Shown here: piece by piece, positions 1 through 7,839 of the stretch
How positions within the stretch are numbered: position 1 is the stretch's first letter
Layout of the letters: each line of letters opens with the position of its first letter
Assembly (NCBI GenBank): GCA_050258815.1
Contig: JBLMZM010000358.1
Span: 1-16,910, forward strand
Direction: 5' to 3'
DNA length: 16,910 nucleotides
DNA from: JAAXKN01 sp050258815
Lineage (GTDB): Bacteria > Bacteroidota > Ignavibacteria > Ignavibacteriales > SURF-24
Program-made: the position numbers and the translations under genes
Notes under the pieces: model-generated
What the model was told of the DNA's origin: nothing
The model's database searches: none
What the model saw: only the letters and a program-made list of their open reading frames with translations

Positions 1-123
1 TTCGAAAATAAGTAAAAATAATTTTTTCACTGCAATAAAGTGAAATTCTGCTTTATTTTATAGTAAAATCTTAAACTGTTATTAAATGGCTAGAATACCA
101 TCTGTTTCTCCGGAATACCAGAT

Positions 124-143
124 TGTCGAGGGCCACCAAACCC
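124..143 (+). repeat. Left terminal inverted repeat of IS21 relic
   Basis: The 20 bases TGTCGAGGGCCACCAAACCC pair with the right end at 1063-1082 with three mismatches. This fixes the left boundary of the element. Confidence 0.85.
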
Positions 144-187
144 CGCCACTTAAAGCCCTTCAGGGCCACGAAAATCTGCCACCTTAA
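130..187 (+). repeat. Subterminal direct repeats inside the IS21 left end
   Basis: Two copies of the pattern GGGCCAC-(8 nt)-GCCAC(C)TTAA begin at 130 and at 163, 33 bp apart. IS21 elements are known to carry several copies of a terminal repeat at each end as transposase-binding sites. I infer the same role here. The right end shows only the outermost copy clearly. Confidence 0.6.
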
Positions 188-268
188 TGCTAGTTATTTT
201 TTAATTATCAACATTAGGCCATATTATACCCGAAGAATTTCCAACATAAATACGGGTAGAGACAAGAT

Positions 269-1018
269 ATGGCAAACAGAGGAAAAACAGTCATGGACAT
301 CACTGAAATTAACCGCAGATGGCAGTCAGGTCAGTAGATAAGGGCAATAAAAAGAGAAACCGGCTATGACAGGCAGACAATAGGTAAATATATCTCGCTG
401 GTTGAGAAGAAGGGCCTAAAGAAAGACGTTAAGCTTACATCTGAAGAGATAAAGGATTTACTCTCTGGCGAGATTACCCTGGCATCAAAAAGTGGGAAAA
501 CTGACATTCTTCTTAAGTATGCCGATGAGTTCAAAAAGCTGGAAACCGATGAGGAAAGCCCTATTAAACTAAAGAATGCCTTCGAAGTTTTGTCAGAAAA
601 GTAAGAGTTTCAGTCCCGGGTAAGCTATACGATATTTAAGCGCTTTGCAAGAACACATGACTTAGGGAAGGAATCAAAGGCTTCCACCTGCCTCATTGAA
701 ATACCCGCTGGAAGCCAGATACAGGTGGACTGCGCAAAGGTAGGCTACCTATTTGACCCCGCTACAAAGAAAAGACGGACCCAATATACCCTTATCGCGA
801 CACTTGGCTACAGCCGTCACAAGTACGTGGAATATGTATTCTTCCAAAACCAGCAGAGCTTTACAGAATCCCACCTCAGGATGTTTGGTTCCTGTGGAGG
901 CCTGAGTGAAACAACCCGTATTGATAACCTGAAAAGCGGTGTCATTAAGGCGGACCTGCTTATTATTGAAGAAGTTCAGACCGGAAATCAAAAACGCTTA
1001 GTCGAATTTGACTCTTAA
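269..1018 (+). pseudogene. istA: IS21 transposase IstA, broken by two stops and 3'-truncated
   Basis: One reading frame runs from ATG 269 through a TAG at 335 and a TAA at 602 to a final stop at 1016. The segments join into a recognisable IstA. There is an N-terminal helix-turn-helix (IRAIKRETGYDRQTIGKYI, just after the first stop), then the start of the DDE integrase core with its first Asp in 'GSQIQVDCAKVGY' and the second in 'RIDNLKSGV'. In intact IstA a segment such as 'LYDP...' follows and leads to the catalytic Glu. Here the homology stops near 960 and the remaining residues look unrelated, so the third catalytic residue and the C-terminal domain are lost. The protein cannot be functional. 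The stops are single-codon changes with the frame otherwise kept, which fits ordinary decay after the 3' deletion. Confidence 0.85.
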
Positions 1019-1062
1019 AATCGAAATTCCTAAACTTGCAAAATCAATCAAAACAGGTGACT

Positions 1063-1082
1063 GGTTTTGATGGCCCTCGGCA
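1063..1082 (-). repeat. Right terminal inverted repeat of IS21 relic
   Basis: Read on the minus strand this is TGCCGAGGGCCATCAAAACC, 17 of 20 identical to the left end. An 8-bp inverted repeat (ATCAAAAC 1047-1054 with GTTTTGAT 1064-1071) overlaps the inner side. Confidence 0.85.
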
Positions 1083-1196
1083 GTTGCAAAGTTTTTAAAT
1101 ATTGAGAAATGTGAAAAGTTAGTAAATGGTTTTGTCCCGATCGAAATTCCCGCTTATCCTATAAACTCACCCGCTTTTTAATAAATCAGTACGGTT

Positions 1197-1226
1197 TTGA
1201 CATTTATTAATGGTAGTTCTGATAAA
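1197..1226 (+). promoter_or_regulatory. Possible promoter with TTGACATTTATTAATG element
   Basis: TTGACA at 1197-1202 is followed after 18 nt by GATAAA (1221-1226), a fair -35/-10 pair. The 18 bases from 1197 match 7840-7857, upstream of the REC-kinase, at 16 positions, so the element may be a shared control site rather than only a -35 box. It lies about 360 bp ahead of the first intact kinase frame. The call rests on consensus matching only. Confidence 0.35.
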
Positions 1227-1260
1227 CTAACTAAGTTCCCTTAGCCAAAAATAGTTTATG

Positions 1261-1297
1261 CTTTTGTAACGTAGATACAAAAGGGTAGAAGATTACC
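1261..1297 (+). other. Tandem small hairpins
   Basis: CTTTTGTA (1261-1268) pairs perfectly with TACAAAAG (1276-1283) around a 7-nt loop. It is followed directly by GGTA (1284-1287) pairing with TACC (1294-1297). No U-run follows, so this is not a standard terminator. It could be an RNA leader structure or the remnant of one. Confidence 0.3.
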
Positions 1298-1377
1298 TTA
1301 TAAAACCATTTAGAGTTATGAAATGCAAAGAGCCGTAGCAACTCTTATGTAGTTGAAATAAATCCTTCTGTAATTAA

Positions 1378-1602
1378 GTGGCAAACTATCAAAAATATTT
1401 ATTAACGACAGTTCATGATTTGTTTGATAACTATTGCTCCGGGAATACTACAGATTTAGTCCAAAAAGACATTACAAAAAGCAAATATGCTAAAATGAAA
1501 CTTAAGGATAATGAAGCTTTTAAGTATAAGAATTCAATACAAGAACTAAAATAATATGCGGAAGAACTTGAATAAGAGACAAATAGACTCCACGACCTTT
1601 GA
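1378..1602 (+). pseudogene. Decayed 5' part of the kinase gene that follows
   Basis: A frame open from GTG 1378 to TAA 1552 encodes about 58 residues rich in charged and helical sequence (ending 'YKNSIQELK'). Past that stop the same frame continues as YAEELE, stop (1573), ETNRLHDL, stop (1600). Joined, it reads as a coiled-coil linker of the QELK-YAEELE-ETNRLHDL kind that normally leads into the HisKA domain. From about 1600 the coiled coil continues in the next frame as 'FEAALIEKNKQLKDSEAALL'. I read this as the former N-terminal end of the kinase with stops and a frameshift. The segment before the coiled coil has no family I recognise. It could instead be an unrelated short ORF. Confidence 0.5.
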
Positions 1603-2347
1603 AGCAGCACTTATAGAAAAAAATAAGCAGCTTAAAGATTCAGAAGCGGCTTTGCTTGAGTTAAATGCAACTAAAGACAAATTTTTTTCGGTTCTTGCCC
1701 ATGATCTTAGAAGTCCTTTTACGGGATTGCTTGGTATGTCGGAATATTTAGCAGACAGTTATGAAATGATTCCAAAGGATGAACTGAAGGATATTACAGA
1801 ATCAATTTTTACGACTACTCAGAAAATATACAACCTGCTTAATAATCTTCTTGAATGGTCCGGATTTCAGATGGGCAAAATTGATAATTGCCCTTCAATA
1901 ATTGATTTAAACTCAATTGTAACTGAATGCATCGATCTGCAGATCCATAATGCGGAAAGTAAGGAGATTTTTATAATAAATGAAATAAATGAAAGTATTA
2001 AGGTATATGCTGATTTGAATATGCTGTCAACAATATTAAGAAATCTTATATCTAACGCTATCAAGTTCACAAAGCCCGGAGGGAGAGTTATCTTATATGC
2101 ATCCACAAATGCCAGGTTCGCCGAAATAAAAGTAAAAGATACCGGAATAGGTATGGAAAAAGATGTAATGGACAGGATATTCAGGCTAGACTCAAAATAT
2201 TCAACTTTAGGGACAGCAGGTGAAGAAGGTACCGGGCTTGGGCTGGTGCTGTGCAGGGAACTGATCAAAAAAAATAATGGCGAAATATTTGTAAATAGCG
2301 AAGTAAAAAAAGGGACTGAGTTTGTTTTTACACTGCCATTGGCATAA
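1556..2347 (+). CDS. Histidine kinase core without sensor domain
   Basis: The 263-residue product is a soluble transmitter module. A short coiled coil (about 12-40) and 'LNATKDKFF' lead into HisKA, with the phospho-acceptor His49 in 'VLAHDLRSPF'. The HATPase_c domain shows the N box (Asn167 in 'LRNLISNAIKFTKPGG'), the G1 box DTGIG (195-199) and the GTGLGL lid (225-230). It should autophosphorylate and pass phosphate to a receiver. No membrane segment, PAS or other input domain is present. The ATG at 1556 has no clear ribosome binding site, and the sequence just upstream looks like the rotted N-terminal half of the same gene, so this may be a truncated remnant whose catalytic core is still intact. 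It ends 71 nt before cheW, and the receivers downstream are candidate partners. Confidence 0.8.
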   Translation: MRKNLNKRQIDSTTFEAALIEKNKQLKDSEAALLELNATKDKFFSVLAHDLRSPFTGLLGMSEYLADSYEMIPKDELKDITESIFTTTQKIYNLLNNLLEWSGFQMGKIDNCPSIIDLNSIVTECIDLQIHNAESKEIFIINEINESIKVYADLNMLSTILRNLISNAIKFTKPGGRVILYASTNARFAEIKVKDTGIGMEKDVMDRIFRLDSKYSTLGTAGEEGTGLGLVLCRELIKKNNGEIFVNSEVKKGTEFVFTLPLA

Positions 2348-2418
2348 ATGAAAATTTATTGAAATCATTAAAACCTGAATGGTCAAATCGCAGAGCTAAT
2401 ATGGAGGACAACTCAATT

Positions 2419-2901
2419 ATGAAATCAGATCAATATCTGACGTTTAAATTAAAGGATGAAACATATGGAGTGAACATAGTACAGATTCTGGAAATATTAG
2501 AATACAAAATATTTACTAAAATTCCGCAAACACCGGAATATCTGGGCGGAGTAACTAACCTGCGAGGGAAAGCAATACCGGTAATCGATATGCGCATTAA
2601 ACTAGGAATGGAAAAGGGGGAAATCTCGGTTAATTCAAGCATTATTGTCATGGATATTATAATAAACGAAGAAAAAATCACTCTGGGAATATTAGCTGAT
2701 TCTGTCTGTGAAGTAATTGAGATTGCTGGTGAGAATATTGAATCTGTACCAAAAATCGGAAAAAAGCTGAATACTGATTTCATCAGAGGCATCGGTAAAA
2801 AAGATAATAAATTTATAATTATCCTAAATATTGAAAGAATATTCTCATGCGACGAACTTGCTCAAATTCAGCAGTTTGATGACAATAAATCCCTTCAATA
2901 G
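2419..2901 (+). CDS. cheW: CheW-type chemotaxis coupling protein
   Basis: CheW is the SH3-like adaptor that joins chemoreceptors to the kinase CheA at the inner face of the membrane. The product has 160 residues, the usual length for CheW. It opens with 'QYLTFKLKDETYGVNI', the first beta strands of the fold, and contains 'PEYLGGVTNLRGKAIPVID' and 'FIRGIGKKDNKFIIIL', the typical conserved segments. I chose ATG 2419 because GGAGG lies at 2403-2407, 11 nt upstream, and because the homology starts there. TTG 2359 and ATG 2401 in the same frame would add an unsupported leader. It is followed 82 nt later by the chemoreceptor, which is its natural partner. No cheA is in the window, so it must work with a CheA encoded elsewhere. 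Confidence 0.92.
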   Translation: MKSDQYLTFKLKDETYGVNIVQILEILEYKIFTKIPQTPEYLGGVTNLRGKAIPVIDMRIKLGMEKGEISVNSSIIVMDIIINEEKITLGILADSVCEVIEIAGENIESVPKIGKKLNTDFIRGIGKKDNKFIIILNIERIFSCDELAQIQQFDDNKSLQ

Positions 2902-2983
2902 AATTAATAAAGGATTAAATAATCCTGGTCAGTCAGAATTGCGTAATCCAAAGTAATAGTATTAAATCCATACAGGAGTTCTT

Positions 2984-4780
2984 ATGCAATGGTTCTACGA
3001 TTTAAAAATAGGTAGGAAATTATTTTTAGCGTTCGCAGTAGCAATAATATTGACAATATTTCTTGGGGTATTCTCAGTCAGTAAACTATCTGAGGTAAAT
3101 GATAAATCAACTGAGATAGCAGAAAACTGGATGCCGAGCATTGAATATATATCAGATATGAATACAAATATATCAGATTTCAGAATTGCCGAGCTGAACC
3201 ATGTTTTTTCTCTTACAGAACAAAATAAGAATAAAGCTGAAGAAGATATGAATAATCAGCTCACAAAAATTAAAACAAATGAAAAAGAATATCAAAAATT
3301 AATCACAGACGAGAGAGAGAAGAATGCTTATGAGAAATTTTTGGCCTCATGGAATAGCTATTTGGAAACAAATAAACATCTGTTGACTTTATCTAAGCAG
3401 ACTAAAACAGATGAGGCAAGAGTCTTACTGAGGGGACTATCACAGGAGCTCTTCGATAAAGCAAGCACAGAACTGCGTGCTATTATTGAGCACAATAAAC
3501 GCCAGGGAATAGATGCCAGTCGTAGTGGAGACGAGATATATGCTTCTTCAAGAAGCATGATGATAACGATACTGATAATAAGTACAATATTTTCGTCTCT
3601 TATGGCATTTGGGATCACAGGAATAATTAGCAAACCTGTCAGGCAACTATCAGTGGTAGCCGACAAGCTTTCTCTCGGGGATATAGATGTTGAAGTTGAA
3701 GTCACTTCGAAAGATGAAATTGGGCAATTAAAGGATTCCTTTAAAAGGATGATATCAAATATCAAAGAACAGGTTAATACTACAAGAGAAGTAGCAGCAG
3801 GAAATTTGATGATTAAAGTAAGACAGAAATCAGATAAAGATAGCCTCATGATTGCACTGGACACAATGGTCGAAAAGCTTAAGGAAGTTGCCAGCACAAT
3901 AAAACAAGCAGCAGATAATGTGGTCGCGGGATCTCAGGAGATGAGCTCAAGCAGTGAACAGATGAGTCAGGGAGCAACAGAACAGGCCGCTGCTGCTGAA
4001 GAAGCATCAAGCTCAATGGAAGAGATGACAGGCAGCATTAAGCAGAATGCAGACAATGCACAGCAAACAGAGAAGATAGCCCGGAAGAGTGCAGAAGATG
4101 CACAAGAGGGTGGAAAAGCAGTAGCTGAAACAGTTGATGCAATGAAAGACATAGCTTCCAAGATTTCAATCATTGAAGAAATAGCAAGACAGACAAACCT
4201 GCTTGCCTTAAATGCAGCCATTGAAGCAGCAAGAGCGGGCGAACACGGTAAAGGCTTCGCAGTTGTGGCAAGCGAGGTTAGAAAGCTTGCTGAAAGAAGT
4301 CAGGTGGCAGCAGGCGAGATAAGCCAACTCTCAAGACAGAGCGTAATGGTGGCAGAAAGAGCAGGAGAGATGTTAAAGAAGATAGTGCCTGATATTCAAA
4401 GGACAGCAGAACTGGTCCAGGAGATAACAGCCGCATCAAATGAGCAGAACTCCGGGGCAGAGCAGATAAACAGATCCATACAGCAGCTAAATACAGTCAT
4501 TCAGCAGAATGCTAGTGCAAGTGAAGAGATTGCCTCAACTGCCGAGGAGCTCTCAAGCCAGGCTGAACAATTGCTGGATACTATTTCTTTCTTTAAGACT
4601 GAAACAAATGCAAATTGTAAAAACCACAAAGGTAAAAAACAGATTACTGAAGGCAGAAATAAATTAAAGGCCGCCCATCCAAATACTAAACATGATTCAA
4701 ACCTCCAAACCTTAAAAAATAATCCAATATTTATCGACCTGAATTCGGATGTTTTAGTTGAGGAGTATGAAAAATTCTGA
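2984..4780 (+). CDS. Methyl-accepting chemotaxis protein with C-terminal pentapeptide
   Basis: This 598-residue transmembrane chemoreceptor has TM1 at about 12-33, then a helical periplasmic domain of roughly 150 residues (four-helix-bundle type, judged by size and helical character), and TM2 at about 192-216. HAMP follows (217-270) with a second HAMP-like stretch (270-310), then the long cytoplasmic coiled coil. The conserved hairpin tip lies near 398-430 ('ARQTNLLALNAAIEAARAGE'). It senses a ligand and controls CheA through CheW. After the signalling domain comes a polar tail of about 60 residues ending in EYEKF, which fits the x-aromatic-x-x-aromatic pentapeptide that tethers CheR or CheB in other receptors. 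The start has a good site, AGGAG at 2974-2978. It sits directly after cheW and is probably cotranscribed. Confidence 0.95.
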   Translation: MQWFYDLKIGRKLFLAFAVAIILTIFLGVFSVSKLSEVNDKSTEIAENWMPSIEYISDMNTNISDFRIAELNHVFSLTEQNKNKAEEDMNNQLTKIKTNEKEYQKLITDEREKNAYEKFLASWNSYLETNKHLLTLSKQTKTDEARVLLRGLSQELFDKASTELRAIIEHNKRQGIDASRSGDEIYASSRSMMITILIISTIFSSLMAFGITGIISKPVRQLSVVADKLSLGDIDVEVEVTSKDEIGQLKDSFKRMISNIKEQVNTTREVAAGNLMIKVRQKSDKDSLMIALDTMVEKLKEVASTIKQAADNVVAGSQEMSSSSEQMSQGATEQAAAAEEASSSMEEMTGSIKQNADNAQQTEKIARKSAEDAQEGGKAVAETVDAMKDIASKISIIEEIARQTNLLALNAAIEAARAGEHGKGFAVVASEVRKLAERSQVAAGEISQLSRQSVMVAERAGEMLKKIVPDIQRTAELVQEITAASNEQNSGAEQINRSIQQLNTVIQQNASASEEIASTAEELSSQAEQLLDTISFFKTETNANCKNHKGKKQITEGRNKLKAAHPNTKHDSNLQTLKNNPIFIDLNSDVLVEEYEKF

Positions 4781-4841
4781 TGACCGGAATTTAGTCATTT
4801 AAATATAAGATTCAGCATTACTTTCTTTAATAAAAAACATA

Positions 4842-4878
4842 GCCGGAATTCAAATCCAAAACTGGAAAGGGTTCCGGC
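4842..4878 (+). other. Inverted repeat between receptor and receiver genes
   Basis: GCCGGAA (4842-4848) pairs with TTCCGGC (4872-4878), with wobble extension inwards. A further CCGGAATT copy lies at 4784-4791. No U-run follows, so it may be a weak terminator, a processing site or an operator in the 142-nt gap before the receiver gene. Confidence 0.35.
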
Positions 4879-4922
4879 AATAAAATCATTTATTCAGAAA
4901 TTAAATGAAAAGAGAAAAAAAT

Positions 4923-5282
4923 ATGAAGATTCTCTTAGTTGAAGATCAATTGATTGTTGCGCTTACGGAGGTCAGAATTATAAAGAAATTAGGATATGAA
5001 GTCATTTCGGCAAGTTCTGCAAGTGAAACAATTGATATAATAAATACAAAAGAAAAGATAGATCTTATTATTATGGATATTAATCTGGGTGCGGGAATTG
5101 ATGGACTGGAACTGGCTGAAATTATAAAGGATGAGCATGAGATACCAATAATTTTTATGAGCTCGCACATAGAACCTGAAATAATTAAACAAGCCGAAAA
5201 TATCTCAGGCAACGTGTATATACTAAAAACTTTGGATCAATTCATTATTGGTGATGCAATTAAGAAGGTATTATATAAATAA
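4923..5282 (+). CDS. Single-domain response regulator (CheY-like receiver)
   Basis: The 119-residue protein is one receiver domain with no output domain. The acidic pair Glu7-Asp8 is in 'MKILLVEDQ', the phospho-acceptor is Asp52 in 'LIIMDINLG', the switch Ser is in 'IIFMSSH', and the conserved Lys is in 'YILKTLD', where Thr replaces the common Pro after Lys. It probably acts as a phosphate shuttle or binds a target protein, and is a candidate partner of the kinases on either side. ATG 4923 is preferred over ATG 4905 because it gives the usual receiver start and has AGAG at 4911-4914 upstream. The 'DINLG..IDGLELA' loop resembles receivers often found beside PAS kinases. It is less like a flagellar-motor CheY, but this cannot be settled from the sequence. 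Confidence 0.9.
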   Translation: MKILLVEDQLIVALTEVRIIKKLGYEVISASSASETIDIINTKEKIDLIIMDINLGAGIDGLELAEIIKDEHEIPIIFMSSHIEPEIIKQAENISGNVYILKTLDQFIIGDAIKKVLYK

Positions 5283-5342
5283 AGGCGAATATTTATTATT
5301 TTTAAGGCAGAGACCTGTATTTTGAGATAAAATGAATATCAA

Positions 5343-6839
5343 ATGAAAGTTAATAAAACAAACATTAGTCATCTGAAAAGCAATAAATTTTCGGGCTGCA
5401 TGGAGAACTTAGGAAGATTATTGGAACATTCAGCCGATATAATAATTTTAATTAACAGAGAAGGAGAAATTAAATATATTAATCCGGCGGCAGAAAGAAT
5501 TCTGGGATATAAACCTGAAGAATTAATAGGGAAGCCATTATTTGGATTTATTTCTCCGGAAAAACCTGATCAATTAAGAGATACGGTAGAAATGATTTCA
5601 GGAAAAAAAGTTCCTTTAATAAATCCCATTTATATAAAAATCAAACATGCAAAGGGATCATGGATTTATCTGGAAAGTATTCTCACCGATCAACTCGACA
5701 ACCCGGATATAAATGGAATTGTAATAAATTCCAGGGATTTTACGCAGCATATTGCTATGCAGGAGGCACTTCGTGATTCAAGGAATTTTTTAACAGCCAT
5801 TATAAACAATGCAGGCGATCCGATGTATGTTAAGGATGGCAATCAAAGATGGATGCTGGTTAACGATGCCTTTTGTAAATTTATAGGTCTAAAGCAGGAT
5901 GAAATACTCGGGAAAACAGACGCTGAAATATTCCCAAAGGAAGGAGTTGATATTTCCTTCAATAATGATAAACTGGCTGAAAAGAAATTAGCTAATTATG
6001 AAATCTGCTTTACTGACAAAAATAATAAAAGCCGGGTAGTAACAGCCAGGGATAGTATCTATCAGGATGAAACGGGGAGAAATTATATTATTACCATTCT
6101 GCATGATGAAACCGGACGAAAGGAATTGGAGAAGGAAATTAGTTATGCCTTAAAAAAAGAAAAAGAACTAAACGAAATGAGATCAAATTTTATTTCAATG
6201 ATTTCACATGAATACAGGACACCGCTGACTGCAATACTTTCTTCCACCGAACTTTTGGAACTCTTTGGCCTGGAGCTTACAGAAGAGGAAAAACAGGAGC
6301 ATTTTGAAAGAATTAAAAACTCGGTTGACTATATGATGTCTTTAGTTAATGATGTACTATTATCAAACCGTGTCGAAAGCGGAGGCCTGGAATTTAATCC
6401 TTCATCTTTTGAACTGATTTCTTTCTGCAAAGATATTGTAAAGAATTTAATTGATAATGCAAAATGCAAAGTGGAGCTTGTTTCCGAACCGGCAATAAAA
6501 GAGGTGGTAATGGATAAGAAACTTTTAATGTATATCCTGGCTAATTTATTATCCAATGCCGTAAAATATTCCTTCGAGGGAGGAACTGTAGAATTCTTTA
6601 TTAGGTGCAGTAATGATTATGTTAGTTTTGAGATAAAAGATAAAGGAATAGGTATTCGCCCGGAAGATCACGAACTGTTATTCGAGCCATTCTTCAGGTC
6701 AACTAATGTTTCCCATATTTCCGGATCCGGACTTGGATTGCCCATAGTAAAAAAATGTGTTGAACTTCATAAGGGGAGTATTATTTTTGAAAGCTCACCC
6801 GGGAAAGGAACAAAATTCATTGTTAGATTGCCATATTAG
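5343..6839 (+). CDS. PAS-PAS soluble histidine kinase
   Basis: The 498-residue product has no signal peptide or membrane segment. PAS1 (about 22-138) contains 'YINPAAERILGYKPEELIGK', and PAS2 (about 143-265) contains 'WMLVNDAFCKFIGL'. A short coiled coil leads to HisKA with His289 in 'MISHEYRTPL'. HATPase_c follows with the N box 'LANLLSNAVKYS', 'DKGIGI' and 'SGSGLGLPIV'. All motifs needed for kinase activity are present. The PAS domains suggest a cytoplasmic signal such as a small molecule, redox state or oxygen. I see no obvious haem or flavin signature, so the ligand is unknown. It lies 60 nt after the single-domain receiver and 151 nt before the REC-LytTR gene, both plausible phosphotransfer partners. 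Confidence 0.93.
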   Translation: MKVNKTNISHLKSNKFSGCMENLGRLLEHSADIIILINREGEIKYINPAAERILGYKPEELIGKPLFGFISPEKPDQLRDTVEMISGKKVPLINPIYIKIKHAKGSWIYLESILTDQLDNPDINGIVINSRDFTQHIAMQEALRDSRNFLTAIINNAGDPMYVKDGNQRWMLVNDAFCKFIGLKQDEILGKTDAEIFPKEGVDISFNNDKLAEKKLANYEICFTDKNNKSRVVTARDSIYQDETGRNYIITILHDETGRKELEKEISYALKKEKELNEMRSNFISMISHEYRTPLTAILSSTELLELFGLELTEEEKQEHFERIKNSVDYMMSLVNDVLLSNRVESGGLEFNPSSFELISFCKDIVKNLIDNAKCKVELVSEPAIKEVVMDKKLLMYILANLLSNAVKYSFEGGTVEFFIRCSNDYVSFEIKDKGIGIRPEDHELLFEPFFRSTNVSHISGSGLGLPIVKKCVELHKGSIIFESSPGKGTKFIVRLPY

Positions 6840-6990
6840 AATTAAAATATTGATTTGGCTTATCCTATCAAAGTATACCTGCTGAATTGAGGATGTTCAA
6901 AAAAGTAATGCAATCCGATACGGAAAAATTATTATTCCGATATGCAACATAAATACTTTTAAATGCTTAACTGATAATAAAAGAGGAGAT

Positions 6991-7749
6991 ATGGAAAAAA
7001 TATTAGTAATTGAGGACCACCTCTCGGTGCAGAAAAATATAAAGCAGCTTCTCGAAAAGGCAAAATATGAGGTCCTGACTGCCGATAACGGCCCCGAAGG
7101 CATAAGGCTGGCAATTAAAAAACAGCCGGATCTGATAATCTGCGATATAATGATGCCAGATATGAATGGATATGAAGTGCTGGAGCAATTAAGCGCAGAA
7201 AAGAAAACATTCACTATACCTTTTATTTTTCTGACGGCTAAAGTTGAAATGACTGATTTAAGGCTTGGAATGGAGCTGGGAGCAGATGACTATTTAACAA
7301 AACCTTTTAGGGCCGGCGACCTGCTAAAAGCTGTCAAAAAGAGGCTTGAGAAGAAGGAAAACTTTGTAAAAGGGCAGGAAGAAAAGATGAGTAATAAGTA
7401 CTGTGAAAGCACTTTGAGAGGGAATTCGGTAGTTGTTGCAGGCAGCCATCCTGAGGTGCTGAAGGTCTCAGAGATCGTCTTTATTAGTTCCTCCGAAGGA
7501 TATAGTAATATTTGTACAAAAGAAGGAAGAAACTTACTTGTGCGCAAATTATTGAAAGAGTGGGAAGCAATACTTCCAAAAGATCAGTTCCTTCGAATAC
7601 ATCAATCAACCATAATTAATCTTGAATATATGGAAAAAGTTGAGAAGTGGTTCAACCATACACTGCGAATTTACATGACTTATTATGATAAACCCCTGGA
7701 AGTCAGTAAAAGATATGCGCCTAAGGTAAGAGCCCGAATAATGCTTTAA
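6991..7749 (+). CDS. REC-LytTR response regulator
   Basis: The 252-residue transcription factor has an N-terminal receiver (1-122) with Glu8-Asp9, phospho-acceptor Asp52 in 'LIICDIMMPDMNGYEV', switch Thr in 'FIFLTAK' and Lys in 'YLTKPF'. After a linker it has a C-terminal LytTR DNA-binding domain (about 155-250) with 'VSEIVFISSSEGYSNI' and 'FLRIHQSTIINLEYM'. LytTR proteins bind paired direct repeats in promoters. The start has AGAGGAG at 6982-6988, close to the ATG. The usual partner of LytTR regulators is a LytS-type membrane kinase, but none is here. The soluble PAS-PAS kinase next door is the likely donor. Its receiver is clearly related to that of the next gene, pointing to local duplication. 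Confidence 0.94.
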   Translation: MEKILVIEDHLSVQKNIKQLLEKAKYEVLTADNGPEGIRLAIKKQPDLIICDIMMPDMNGYEVLEQLSAEKKTFTIPFIFLTAKVEMTDLRLGMELGADDYLTKPFRAGDLLKAVKKRLEKKENFVKGQEEKMSNKYCESTLRGNSVVVAGSHPEVLKVSEIVFISSSEGYSNICTKEGRNLLVRKLLKEWEAILPKDQFLRIHQSTIINLEYMEKVEKWFNHTLRIYMTYYDKPLEVSKRYAPKVRARIML

Positions 7750-7839
7750 TAAAATTTCGCTTAATTTTCCAGCTTGTACCCTGCTATTGTTCCCGTTTTT
7801 TATATAATAACACCCATTTATTAAAAAGTTATCCCGGAT

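Larger units (their letters stand above)
124..1082 (+). mobile_element. IS21-family insertion sequence relic, internally deleted
   Basis: Imperfect terminal inverted repeats bound the element: TGTCGAGGGCCACCAAACCC at 124-143 matches the reverse complement of 1063-1082 at 17 of 20 bases, and both ends have the TG...CA tips usual for IS21. Between them lies an IstA-like frame with two stops that is cut off after the second catalytic Asp. A complete IS21 element also carries the end of istA and the whole AAA+ helper gene istB. Here only about 960 bp remain and no istB-like sequence is visible, so the element cannot move by itself. No target-site duplication is evident: the bases before 124 (taccagat) do not match those after 1082 (gttgcaaa). 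This suggests old age, or loss or rearrangement of one flank. Confidence 0.85.
1083..1377. other. Non-coding stretch between the IS relic and the first kinase
   Basis: All frames are broken by frequent stops and I see no RNA gene. Contents: an 11-bp direct repeat ATCGAAATTCC at 1020-1030 (inside the IS relic) and 1140-1150 (outside it), a TTGACA box near 1197, and two small hairpins at 1261-1297. The repeat straddling the IS end hints at a local rearrangement. Confidence 0.5.

Noticed and set aside
123..341. 72-codon plus-strand open frame across the left IS end
   Set aside because: It covers the terminal repeats and the start of istA in another frame, has no ribosome site and resembles no protein family.
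100..1095. Target-site duplication around the IS21 relic
   Set aside because: The 4-8 bases on the two sides do not match. The nearby GAATACCA repeats (93 and 113) are both on the left side.
3358..3897. 179-codon minus-strand frame inside the chemoreceptor
   Set aside because: It is antisense to a clearly coding receptor and is rich in Ser, Ile and Leu, as expected for the shadow of coiled-coil codons.
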